Below, piece after piece: positions 11,601 to 23,498 of a DNA stretch of 64,000 bases (the first letter of the stretch is position 1; each line of letters opens with the position of its first letter). The notes beneath the pieces are model-generated. The model was not told where the DNA came from. It did no database searches and was given only the letters and a program-made list of their open reading frames with translations. The position numbers and the translations under genes are program-made. This DNA is from Clusia tigrina (taxonomy: Eukaryota; Arthropoda; Insecta; Diptera; Clusiidae): contig OV050033.1 of the NCBI GenBank assembly GCA_920105625.2, positions 111,809,700 through 111,873,699 of the forward strand, read 5' to 3'.

Positions 11601-12410
11601 AAACTTTGATAGGTGTAGGGCGTACCGTATAGAAGTTAGGGCCATTTGTAGTTTTATCAGTGTTTGATTTGGGACTCAAGGGTAGCATAGCTTTGAGCGA
11701 TAGCTTAAATTGACAAGAGGCTCGAGTACTTTATTGTTACAAAATTTCAAGATTTTATGACGCTCCAGTAAAAAGTTACAAGCATTTGTGTGTTGCAAAC
11801 TTTGATAGGTGTAGGATTTACCGTATAGAAGTTAGGGCCATTTGAAGTTTTATCAGTGTTTAATTTGGGACTCAAGGGTAGCATAGCTTTGAGCGATAGC
11901 TTAAATTGACAAGAGACTCGAGTTCTTTATTGTTACAAAATTTTAAGGTTTTATGATGCTCCTGTAAAAAGTTACAAGCTATTGTATGTTGCAAACTTTG
12001 ATAGGTGTAGGACGTACCGTATAGAAGTTAGGGCCATTAGAAGTTTTATCAGTGTTTGTGTGGGACTCAAGGGTAGCATAGCTTTGAGCGATAGCTTAAA
12101 TTGACAAGAGGCTCGAGTACTTTATTGCTACAAAATTTCAAGGTTTTATGACGCTCCAGTAAAACTTTACAAGCATTTGTATGTTGCAAACTTTGATAGG
12201 TGTAGGACGTACCGTATAGAAGTTAGGGCCATTTGAAGTTTTATCAGTGTTTGATTTGAGACTCAAGGGTAGCATAGCTTTGAGCGATAGCTTAAATTGA
12301 CAAGAGGCTCGAGTACTTTATTGTAACCGAATTTCAAGTTTTTATGACGCTCCAGCAAAAAGTTACAAGCATTTGTATGTTGCAAACTCTGATAAGTGTA
12401 GGACGTACCG
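11601..12410 (+). repeat. Linker monomers resembling 6.5-7.9 kb
   Basis: About four monomers between the two 2.3-kb segments. They carry tgtgtgttgc with gatttaccg, gtttaatttggg and acaagctattgtatg. These match 6,510-7,150 at an offset of 5,089 bp. The last one (aaccgaatttc, ctccagcaaaaag, aactctgataag) matches about 7,820-7,900 at an offset of 4,500 bp. The change of offset means about three monomers were lost or gained. Confidence 0.75.
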
Positions 12411-14731
12411 TATAGAAGTTAGGGCAATTTGAAGTTTTATGAGTGTTTGATTTGGGACTCAAGGGTAGCATAGCTTTGAGCGATAGCTTAAATTGGCAAG
12501 AGACTCGAGTACTTTATTGTTACAAAATTTCACGGTTTTATGACGTTCCAGTAAAAAGTTACAAGCATTTGTATGTTGCAAACTTTGATAGGTGTAGGAC
12601 GCACCGTATAGAAGTTAGGGCCATTTGAAGTTTTATCAGTGTTTGATTTGGGACTCAAGAGGAGCATAGCTTTGAGCGATAGCTGAAATTGGCAAGAGGC
12701 TCGAGTACTTTATTGTTACAAAATTTCAAGGTTTTATGACGCTCCAGTAAAAAGTTACAAGCATTTGTATGTTGCAAACTTTGAAAGGTGTAGGACGTAC
12801 CGTATAGAAGTTAGAGCCATTTGAAGTTTTATCAGTGTTTGTTTGGGACTCAAGGGTAGCATAGCTTTGAGCGATAGCCGAAATTGACAAGAGGCTCGAG
12901 TACTTGATTGTTACAAAATTTCACGGTTTTATGACGCTCCAGTATAAAGTTACAAGCATTTGTGTGTAGCAAACTTTGATAGGTGTAGGATGCACCGTAT
13001 AGAAGCTAGGGCCATTTGAAGTTTTATCAGTGTTTGATTTGGGCCTCGAGGGTAGCATAGCTTTGAGCGATAGCTTAAATTGACAAGAGGCTCGAGTACT
13101 TTATTGTTACAAAATTTCAAGGTTTTATGACGCTCCAGTAAAAAGTTACAAGCATTTGTATGTTGAAAACTTTGATAGGTGTAGGACGTACCGTATAGAA
13201 GTTAGGGCAATTTGAAGTTTTATCAGTGTTTGATTTGGGACTCAAGGGTAGCATAGCTTTGAGCGATAGCTTAAATTGGCAAGAGACTCGAGTTCTTTAT
13301 TGTTACAAAATTTCAAGGTTTTATGACGCTCCAGTAAAAAGTTACAAGCATTTGTATGTTGCAAACTTTGATAGGTGTAAAACGTATCGTATAGAAGTTA
13401 GGGCCATTTGAAGTTTTATCAGTGTTTGATTTGGGACTCACGAGGAGCATAGCTTTGAGCGTTAGCTGAAATTGGCAAGAGGCTCGAGTACTTTATTGTT
13501 ACAAAATTTCAAGGTTTTATGACGCTCCAGTAAAAAGTTACAAGCATTTGTATGTTGCAAACTTTGAAAGGTGTAGGACGTACCATATAGAAGTTAGGGC
13601 CATTTGAAGTTTTATCAGTGTTTGTTTGGGACTCAAGGGTAGCATAGCTTTGAGCGATAGCCGAAATTGACAAGAGGCTCGAGTACTTTATTGTTACAAA
13701 ATTTCACGGTTTTATGACGTTCCAGTAAAAAGTTACAAGCATTTGTATGTTGCAAACTTTGATAGGTGTAGGACGTACCGTATAGAAGTTAGGGCCATTT
13801 GAAGTTTTATCAGTGTTTCATTTGGGACTCAAGGGTAGCATAGCTTTGAGCGATAGCTTAAATAGACAAGAGTCTCGAGTAATTTATTGTTACAAAATTA
13901 CAAGGTTTTATGACGCTCCAGTAAAAAGTTACAAGCATTTGTATGTTGCAAACTTTGATAGGTGTCGGACGTACCGTATAGAAGTTAGGGCCCTTTGAAG
14001 TTTTATCAGTGTTTGTTTGGGACTCAAGGGTAGCATAGCTTTGAGCGATAGCTTAAATTGGCAAGAGGCTCGAGTACTTTATTGTTACAAAATTTCAATG
14101 TTTTATGACGCTCCAGAAAAAAGTTACAAGCATTTGTATGTTGCAAACTTTGATAGGTGTAGAACGTACCGTATAGAAGTTAGGGCCCTTTGAAGTTTTA
14201 TCAGTGTTTGATTTGGGACTCAAGGGTAGCATAGCTTTGAGCGATAGCTGAAATTGACAAGAGGCTCGAGTACTTTATACCTACAAAATTTCAAGGTTTT
14301 ATGACGCCCCAGTAAAAAGTTACAAGCATTTGTATGCTGCAAACTTTTATAGGTGTAATGCGTACCGTATAGAAGTTAGGGCCATTTGAAGTTTTATCAG
14401 TGTTTGATTTGGGAGTCAAGGGTAGCATAGCTTTGAGCGATAGTTTAAATTGACAAGAGGCTCGAGTACTTTATTGTTACTAAATTTCAAGGTTTTATGA
14501 CGCTCCAGTAAAAAGTTACAAGCATTTGTATGTTGCAAACTTTGATAGGTGTAGGACGTACCGTATAGAAGTTAGGGCCATTAGAAGTTTTATCAGTGTT
14601 TGTTTGGGACTCAAGGGTAGCATAGCTTTGAGTGATAGCCGAAATTGATAAGAGGCTCGAGTACTTTATTGTTACAAAATTTCAAGGTTTTACGACGCTC
14701 CAGTAAAAAGTTACAAGCATTTGTATGTTGC
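12411..14731 (+). repeat. 12-monomer segment, copy B
   Basis: Partner of 9,280-11,600 (offset 3,131). Its right part, from about 13,140, is also the partner of 16,853-19,200 (offset 3,713). Three generations of exchange therefore overlap here. The private difference from copy A at about 13,038 is gatttgggcctc against gatatgggcctc. Confidence 0.88.
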
Positions 14732-15490
14732 AAACTTTGATAGGTGTAGGATGCACCGTATAGATTTTAGGGCCATTTGAAGTTTTATCAGTGTTTGATT
14801 TGGGACTCAAGGGTAGCATAGCTTTGAGCGATAGCTTAAATAGACAAGAGGCTCGAGTAATTTATTGCTACAAAATTTCAAGGTTTTATGACGCTCCAGT
14901 AAAAAGTTACAAGCATTTGTATGTTGCAAACTTTGATAGGTGCAGGACGTATCGTATAGAAGTTAGGGTCAATTGAAGTTTTATCAGTGTTTGATTTGGG
15001 AGTCAAGGGTAGCATAGCTTTCAGCGATAGCTAAAATTGACAAGAAGCTCGAGTACTTTATTGTTACAAAATTTGAAGGTTTTATGACGCTCAAGTAAAA
15101 AGTTACAAGCATTTGTATGCTGCAAACTTTGATAGGTGTAATGCGTACCGTATAGAAGTTAGGGCCATTTGAAGTTTTATCAGTGTTTGATTTGGGAGTC
15201 AAGGGTAGCATAGCTTTGAGCGATAGCTTAAATTGACAAGAGGCTCGAGTACTTTATTGTTACAAAATTTCAAGGTTTTATGACGCTCCAGTAAAAAGTT
15301 ACAAGCATTTGTATATTGCAAACTTTGATAGGTGTAGGACGTATCGTATTGAAGTTAGAGCCAATTGAAGTTTTATCAGTGTTTGATTTGGGACTCAAGG
15401 GTAGCATAGCTTTCAGCGATAGCTTAAATTGACAAGAAGCTCGAGTACTTTATTGTTACAAAATTTCAAGGTTTTATGACGCTCCAGTAA
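13140..15490 (+). repeat. 12-monomer segment matched at 16,853
   Basis: Matches 16,853-19,200 at an offset of 3,713 bp. It overlaps the end of copy B and runs on through gatgcaccgtatag with ttttag, gtgcaggacgtatcg, ctcaagtaaaaag, gtatgctgc, gggagtcaagg and gtattgaagttagagcc. The match ends near 15,490, where this copy has cagtaataac and the other has the standard cagtaaaaag. Confidence 0.85.
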
Positions 15491-16852
15491 TAACTTACAA
15501 GCATTTGTGTATTGCAAACTTTCATAGGTGTAGGATGCACCATATAGAAGTTAGGGCCATTTGAAGTTTTATCAGTGTTTAATTTGGGACTCAAGGGTAG
15601 CATAGCTTTGAGCGATAGCTTAAATTGACAAGAGGCTCGAGTACTTTATTGTTACAAAATTTCAAGGTTTTATGACGCTCCAGTAAAAAGTTACAAGCAT
15701 TTGTATGTTGCAAACTTTGATAGGTGTAGGACGCACCGTATAGAAGTTAGGGCCATTTGAAGTTTTATCAGTGTTTGATTTGGGACTCAAGGGTAGCATA
15801 GCTTTGAGCGATAGCTTAAATTGACAAGAGGCTCGAGTACTTTATTGTTACAAAATTTCAAGGTTTTATGACGCTCCGGTAAAAAGTTACAAGCATTTGT
15901 ATGTTGCAAACTTTGATAGGTGTAGGATGTACCTGATAGAAGTTAGGGCCTTTTGAAGATTTATCAGTGTTTGATTTGAGACTCAAGGGTAGCATAGCTT
16001 TGAGCGATAGCTTAAAGTGACAAGAGGCTCGAGCACTTTATTGTTACAAAATTTCAAGGTTTTATGACGCTCCAGTATAAAGTTACAAGCATTTGTGTGT
16101 AGCAAACTTTGATAGGTGTAGGATGCACCGCATAGTAGTTAGGGCCATTTGAAGTTTTATCAGTGTTTGATTTGGGACTCGAGGGTAGCATAGCTTTGAG
16201 CGATAGCTTAAATTGACAAGAGGCTCGAGTACTTTATTGTTACAAAATTTCAAGGTTTTATGACGCTCCAGTAAAAAGTTACAAGCATTTGTATGTTGCA
16301 AACTTTGATAGGTGTAGGACGTACCGTATAGAAGTTAGGGCAATTTGAAGTTTTATCAGTGTTTGATTTGGGACTCAAGGGTAGCATAGCTTTGAGCGAT
16401 AGCTGAAATTGGCAAGAGGCTCGAGTACTTTATTGTTACAAAATTTCAAGGTTTTATGACGCTCCAGTAAAAAGTTACAAGCATTTGTATGTTGCAAACT
16501 TTGAAAGGTGTAGGACGTACCGTATAGAAGTTAGAGCCATTTGAAGTTTTATCAGTGTTTGTTTGGGACACAAGGGTAGCATAGCTTTGAGCGATAGCCG
16601 AAATTGACAAGAGGCTCGAGTACTTTATTGTTACAAAATTTCACGGTTTTATGACGCTCCAGTATAAAGCATTTGTGTGTAGCAAACTTTGATAGGTGTA
16701 GGATGCACCGTATAGAAGTTAGGGCCATTTGAAGTTTTATCAGTGTTTGATTTGGGACTCAAGGGTAGCATAGCTTTGAGCGATAGCTTAAATTGGCAAG
16801 AGACTCGAGTTCTTTATTGTTACAAAATTTCAAGGTTTTATGACGCTCCAGT
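15491..16852 (+). repeat. Mixed monomers between duplicated segments
   Basis: About seven monomers. The first three full ones match 8,046-8,666. One monomer near 16,653 has lost 7 bp (cagtataaagcatttg against cagtataaagttacaagc). No genes were seen. Confidence 0.75.
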
Positions 16853-19200
16853 AAAAAGTTACAAGCATTTGTATGTTGCAAACTTTGATAGGTGGAGGAC
16901 GTACCGTATAGAAGTTAGGGCAATTTGAAGTTTTATCAGTGTTTGATTTGGGACTCAAGGGTAGCATAGCTTTGAGCGATAGCTTAAATTGGCAAGAGAC
17001 TCGAGTTCTTTATTGTTACAAAATTTCAAGGTTTTATGACGCTCCAGTAAAAAGTTACAAGCATTTGTATGTTGCAAACTTTGATAGGTGTAAAACGTAT
17101 CGTATAGAAGTTAGGGCCATTTGAAGTTTTATCAGTGTTTGATTTGGGACTCAAGAGGAGCATAGCTTTGAGCGATAGCTGAAATTGGCAAGAGGCTCGA
17201 GTACTTTATTGTTACAAAATTTCAAGGTTTTATGACGCTCCAGTAAAAAGTTACAAGCATTTGTATGTTGCAAACTTTGAAAGGTGTAGGACGTACCGTA
17301 TAGAAGTTAGGGCCATTTGAAGTTTTATCAGTGTTTGTTTGGGACTCAAGGGTAGCATAGCTTTGAGCGATAGCCGAAATTGACAAGATTCTCGAGTACT
17401 TTATTGTTACAAAATTTCACGGTTTTATGACGTTCCAGTAAAAAGTTACAAGCATTTGTATGTTGCAAACTTTGATAGGTGTAGGACGTACCGTATAGAA
17501 GTTAGAGCCATTTGAAGTTTTATCAGTGTTTCATTTGGGACTCAAGGGTAGCATAGCTTTGAGCGATAGCTTAAATAGACAAGAGGCTCGAGTAATTTAT
17601 TGTTACAAAATTACAAGGTTTTATGACGCTCCAGTAAAAAGTTACAAGCATTTGTATGTTGCAAACTTTGATAGGTGTCGGACGTACCGTATAGAAGTTA
17701 GGGCCCTTTGAAGTTTTATCAGTGTTTGTTTGGGACTCAAGGGTAGCATAGCTTTGAGCGATAGCTTAAATTGGCAAGAGGCTCGAGTACTTTATTGTTG
17801 CAAAATTTCAATGTTTTATGACGCTCCAGAAAAAAGTTACAAGCATTTGTATGTTGCAAACTTTGATAGGTGTAGAACGTACCGTATAGAAGTTAGGGCC
17901 CTTTGAAGTTTTATCAGTGTTTGATTTGGGACTCAAGGGTAGCATAGTTTTGAGCGATAGCTGAAATTGACCAGAGGCTCGAGTACTTTATACCTACAAA
18001 TTTTCAAGGTTTTATGACGCCCCAGTAAAAAGTTACAAGCATTTGTATGCTGCAAACTTTGATAGGTGTAATGCGTACCGTATAGAAATTAGGGCCATTT
18101 GAAGTTTTATCAGTGTTTGATTTGGGAGTCAAGGGTAGCATAGCTTTGAGCGATAGTTTAAATTGACAAGAGGCTCGAGTACTTTATTGTTACTAAATTT
18201 CAAGGTTTTATGACGCTCCAGTAAAAAGTTACAAGCATTTGTATGTTGCAAACTTTGATAGGTGTAGGACGTACCGTATAGAAGTTAGGGCCATTAGAAG
18301 TTTTATCAGTGTTTGTTTGCGACTCAAGGGTAGCATAGCTTTGAGTGATAGCCCAAATAGATAAGAGGCTCGAGTACTTTATTGTTACAAAATTTCAAGG
18401 TTTTACGACGCTCCAGTAAAAAGTTACAAGCATTTGTATGTTGCAAACTTTGATAGGTGTAGGATGCACCGTATAGATTTTAGGGCCATTTGAAGTTTTA
18501 TCAGTGTTTGATTTGGGACTCACGGGTAGCATAGCTTTGAGCGATAGCTTAAATAGACAAGAGGCTCGAGTAATTTATTGCTACAAAATTTCAAGGTTTT
18601 AAGACGCTCCAGTAAAAAGTTACAAGCATTTGTATGTTGCAAACTTTGATAGGTGCAGGACGTATCGTATAGAAGTTAGGGTCAATTGAAGTTTTATCAG
18701 TGTTTGGTTTGGGAGTCAAGGGTAGCATAGCTTTCAGCGATAGCTAAAATTGACAAGAAGCTCGAGTACTTTATTGTTACAAAATTTGAAGGTTTTATGA
18801 CGCTCAAGTAAAAAGTTACAAGCATTTGTATGCTGCAAACTTTGATAGGTGTAATGCGTACCGTATATAAGTTAGGGCCATTTGAAGTTTTATCAGTGTT
18901 TGATTTGGGAGTCAAGGGTAGCATAGCTTTGAGCGATAGCTTAAATTGACAAGAGGCTCGAGTACTTTATTGTTACAAAATTTCAAGGCTTTATGACGCT
19001 CCAGTAAAAAGTTACAAGCATTTGTATGTTGCAAACTTTGATAAGTGTAGGACGTATCGTATTGAAGTTAGAGCCAATTGAAGTTTTATCAGTGTTTGAT
19101 TTGGGACTCAAGGGTAGTATAGCTTTCAGCGATAGCTTAAATTGACAAGAAGCTCGAGTACTTTATTGTTACAAAATTTCAAGGTTTTATGACGCTCCAG
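16853..19200 (+). repeat. 12-monomer segment, copy C
   Basis: Partner of 13,140-15,490 (offset 3,713). It shares acctacaaa after ctttat, gccccagtaaaaag, gtaatgcg and gtattgaagttagagcc. Compared with copies A and B it has more single-base differences, for example gtttgcgactc near 18,315, ttttaagacg near 18,600 and gtttggtttggg near 18,703. Confidence 0.85.
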
Positions 19201-19973
19201 TAAAAAGTTACAAGCATTTGTATGATGCAAACCTTGATAGGTGTAGGACGTACCGTATAGAAGTTAGGGCCATTTGAAGTTTTATCAGTTTTTGATTTGG
19301 GACTCAAGGGTAGCATAGCTTTGAGCGATAGCTTAATTTGACAAGAGACTCGAGTTCTTTACTGTTACAAAATTCCAAGGTTCTATGACGCTCCAGTAAA
19401 AAGTTACAAGCTATTGTATGTTGCAAACTTTGATAGATGTGAGACGTACTGTATAGAAGTTAGGGTCATTTGAAGTTTTATCAGTGTTTGATTTGGGACT
19501 CTAGAGTAGCATAGCTTTGAGCGATAGCTGAAATTGACAAGAGGCTCGAGTACTTTATTGTTACAAAATTTCAAGGTTTTATGACGCTCCAGTAAAAAGT
19601 TACAAGCATTTGTATGTTGCAAACTTTGATAGGTGTAAGACGTACCGTATAGAAGTTAGAGCCCTTTGAAGTTTTATCAGTGTTTGTTTGGGACTCAAGG
19701 GTAGCATAGCTTTGAGCGATAGCTTAAATTGGCAAGAGGCTCGAGTACTTTATTGTTACAAAATTTCAAGGTTTTATGACGGTCCAGTAAAAAGTTACAA
19801 GCATTTGTATGTTGCAAACTTTGATAGGTGTAGGACGTACCGTATAGAAGTTAGGGCCATTTGAAGTTTTATCAGTGTTTGATTTGGGACTCAAGGGTAG
19901 CATAGCTTTGAGTGATAGCCGAAATTGACAAGAGGCTCGAGTACTTTATTGTTACAAAATTTCAAGGTTTTAC
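19201..19973 (+). repeat. Transition monomers into the HOR core
   Basis: About four monomers. The first three resemble 2,950-3,540 (acaagctattgtatg, gatagatgtgagacg, gggactctagagtagc; offset 16,246 bp). A J-like monomer follows, ending gatagccgaaattg and tttacgac, which leads into the first K monomer of the core. Confidence 0.75.
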
Positions 19974-21344
19974 GACGCAACAGTAAAAAGTTACAAGCAT
20001 TTGTATGTTGCAAACTTTGATAGGTGTAGGACGTACCGTATAGAAGTTAGGGCCATTTGTAGTTTTATCAGTGTTTGATTTGGGACTCAAGGGTAGCATA
20101 GCTTTGAGCGATAGCTTAAATAGACAAGAGGCTCGAGTAATTTATTGCTACAAAATTTCAAGGTTTTATGACGCTCCAGTAAAAAGTTACAAGCATTTGT
20201 ATGTTGCAAACTTTGATAGGTGCAGGACGTATCGTATGGAAGTTAGGGTCAATTGAAGTTTTATCAGTGTTTGATTTGGAACTCAATGGTAGCATAGCTT
20301 TCAGCGATAGCTAAAATTGACAAGAAGCTCGAATACTTTATTGTTACAAAATTTCAAGGTTTTATGACGCTCCAGTAAAAAGTTACAAGCATTTGTATGA
20401 TGCAAACTTTGATAGGTGTAGGACGTACCGTATAGAAGTTAGGGCCATTTGAAGTTTTATCAGTGTTTGATTTGGGACTCAAGGGTAGCATAGCTTTGAG
20501 CGATAGCTTAAATTGACAAGAGACTCGAGTTCTTTATTGTTACAAAATTTCAAGGTTTTATGACGCTCCAGTAAAAAGTGACAAGCATTTGTATGTTGCA
20601 AACTTTGATAGGTGTAAGACGTACTGTATAGAAGTTAGGGCCATTTGAAGTTTTATCAGTGTTTGATTTGGGACTCAAGAGTAGCATAGCTTTGAGCGAT
20701 AGCTGAAATTGACAAGAGGCTCGAGTACTTTATTGTTACAAAATTTCAAAGTTTTATGACGCTCCAGTAAAAAGTTACAAGCATTTGTATGTTGCAAACT
20801 TTGATAGGTGTAGGGCGTACCGTATAGAAGTTAGGGCCATTTGTAGTTTTATCAGTGTTTGATTTGGGACTCAAGGGTAGCATAGGTTTGAGCGATAGCT
20901 TAAATTGAAAAGAGGCTCGAGTACTTTATTGTTACAAAATTTCAAGGTTTTATGACGCTCCAGTAAAAAGTTACAAGCATTTGTATGTTGCAAACTTTGA
21001 TAGGTGTAAGACGTACCGTATAGAAGTTAGGGCCCTTTGAAGTTTTATCAGTGTTTGTTTGGGACTCAAGGGTAGCATAGCTTTGAGCGATAGCTTAAAT
21101 TGGCAAGAGGCTCGAGTACTTTATTGTTACAAAATTTCAAGGTTTTATGACGCTCCAGTAAAAAGTTACAAGCATTTGTATGTTGCAAACTTTGATAGGT
21201 GTAGGACGTACCGTATAGAAGTTAGGGCCATTTGAAGTTTTATCAGTGTTTGATTTGGGACTCAAGGGTAGCATAGCTTTGAGTGATAGCCGAAATTGAC
21301 AAGAGGCTCGAGTACTTTATTGTTACAAAATTTCAAGGTTTTAC
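19974..21344 (+). repeat. 7-monomer HOR unit K-L-A-B-C-D-J'
   Basis: 1,371 bp. Diagnostic marks: K has ccatttgtag, aatagac and gtaatttattgctac. L has gtgcagg, tatcgtatggaag, ggtcaattg, tttcagcg and gctcgaatac. A has tatgatgc and gactcgagttc. B has aaagtgac, gtaagacgtactg, caagagtagc and gctgaaattg. C has gtagggcg, ccatttgtag and cataggttt. D has gtaagacgtaccg, ggccctttg, gtttgtttggg and ttggcaag. J' has gtgatagccg and tttacgac. The next unit begins with the same K-L-A-B-C-D string 1,371 bp later. Confidence 0.85.
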
Positions 21345-23498
21345 GACGCTCCAGTAAAAAGTTACAAGCATTTGTATGTTGCAAACTTTGATAGGTGTAG
21401 GACGTACCGTATAGAAGTTAGGGCCATTTGTAGTTTTATCAGTGTTTGATTTGGGACTCAAGGGTAGCATAGCTTTGAGCGATAGCTTAAATAGACAAGA
21501 GGCTCGAGTAATTTATTGCTACAAAATTTCAAGGTTTTATGACGCTCCAGTAAAAAGTTACAAGCATTTGTATGTTGCAAACTTTGATAGGTGCAGGACG
21601 TATCGTATGGAAGTTAGGGTCAATTGAAGTTTTATCAGTGTTTGATTTGGGACTCAAGGGTAGCCTAGCTTTCAGCGATAGCTAAAATTGACAAGAAGCT
21701 CGAATACTTTATTGTTACAAAATTTCAAGGTTTTATGACGCTCCAGTAAAAAGTTACAAGCATTTGTATGATGCAAACTTTGATAGGTGTAGGACGTACC
21801 GTATAGAAGTTAGGGCCATTTGAAGTTTTATCAGTGTTTGATTTGGGACTCAAGGGTAGCATAGCTTTGAGCGATAGCTTAAATTGACAAGAGACTCGAG
21901 TTCTTTATTGTTACAAAATTTCAAGGTCTTATGACGCTCCAGTAAAAAGTGACAAGCATTTGTATGTTGCAAACTTTGATAGCTGTAAGACGTACTGTAT
22001 AGAAGTTAGGGCCATTTGAAGTTTTATCAGTGTTTGATTTGGGACTCAAGAGTAGCATAGCTTTGAGCGATAGCTGAAATTGACAAGAGGCTCGAGTACT
22101 TTATTGTTACAAAATTTCAAGGTTTTATGACGCTCCAGTAAAAAGTTACAAGCATTTGTATGTTGCAAACTTTGATAGGTGTAGGGCGTACCGTATAGAA
22201 GTTAGGGCCATTTGTAGTTTTATCAGTGTTTGATTTGGGACTCAAGGGTAGCATAGGTTTGAGCGATAGCTTAAATTGACAAGAGGCTCGAGTACTTTAT
22301 TGTTACAAAATTTCAAGGTTTTATGACGCTCCAGTAAAAAGTTACAAGCATTTGTATGTTGCAAACTTTGATAGGTGTAAGACGTACCGTATAGAAGTTA
22401 GGGCCCTTTGAAGTTTTATCAGTGTTTGTTTGGGACTCAAGGGTAGCATAGCTTTGAGCGATAGCTTAAATTGGCAAGAGGCTCGAGTACTTTATTGTTA
22501 CAAAATTTCAAGGTTTTATGACGCTCCAGTAAAAAGTTACAAGCATTTGTATGTTGCAAACTTTGATAGGTGTAGGACGTACTGTATAGAAGTTAGGGCC
22601 ATTTGAAGTTTTATCAGTGTTTGATTTGGGACTCAAGGGTAGCATAGCTTTGAGCGATAGCTTAAATTGACAAGAGGCTCGAGTACTTTATTGTTACAAA
22701 ATTTCAATTTTGTATGACGCTCCAGTAATAACTTACAAGCATTTGTGTGTTGCAAACTTTGATAGGTGTAGGATGCACCGTATAGAAGTTAGGGCCATTT
22801 GAAGTTTTATCAGTGTTTAATTTGGGACTCAAGGGTAGCATAGCATTGAGCGATAGCTTAAATAGACAAGAGGCTCGAGTAATTTATTGTTACAAAATTA
22901 CAAGGTTTTATGACGCTCCAGTAAAAAGTTACAAGCATTTGTATGTTGCAAACTTTGATAGGTGTCGGACGTATCGTATAGAAGTTAGGGCCAATTGAAG
23001 TTTTATCAGTGTTTGATTTGGGACTCAAGGGTAGCATAGCTTTGAGCGATAGCTTAAATTGACAAGAGGCTCGAGTGCTTTATTGTTACAAAATTTCAAT
23101 GTTTTATGACGCTCCAGTAAAAAGTTACAAGCATTTGTATGTTGCAAACTTTGATAGGTGTAGAACGTACCGTATAGAAGTTAGGGCCATTTGAAGTTTT
23201 ATCAGTGTTTGATTTGGGAGTCAAGGGTAGCATAGCTTTGAGCGATAGCTTAAATTGACAAGAGGCTCGAGTACTTTATTGTTACAAAATTTCAAGGTTT
23301 TATGACGCTCCAGTAAAAAGTTACAAGCATTTGTATGTTACAAACTTTGATAGGTGTAGGACGTACCGTATAGAAGTTAGGGCCCTTAGAAGTTTTATCA
23401 GTGTTTGTTTGGGACTCAAGGGTAGCATAGCTTTGAGTGATAGCCGAAATTGACAAGAGGCTCGAGTACTTTATTGTTACAAAATTTCAAGGTTTTAC
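21345..23498 (+). repeat. 11-monomer HOR unit K-L-A-B-C-D-E-F-G-(H/I)-J
   Basis: 2,154 bp. Further types: E has gacgtactgtatag and ends caattttgtatg. F has cagtaataac, tgtgtgttgc, gatgcacc, gtttaatttggg and aaaattacaagg. G has gtgtcggacg, gccaattg, gagtgcttt and caatgtttt. H and I are fused here: gtagaacg of H (about 23,161) is followed by agggccatttg and gggagtcaagg of I (about 23,181-23,225). J has atgttacaaac, ggcccttag, gtgatagccg and tttacgac. Confidence 0.85.
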
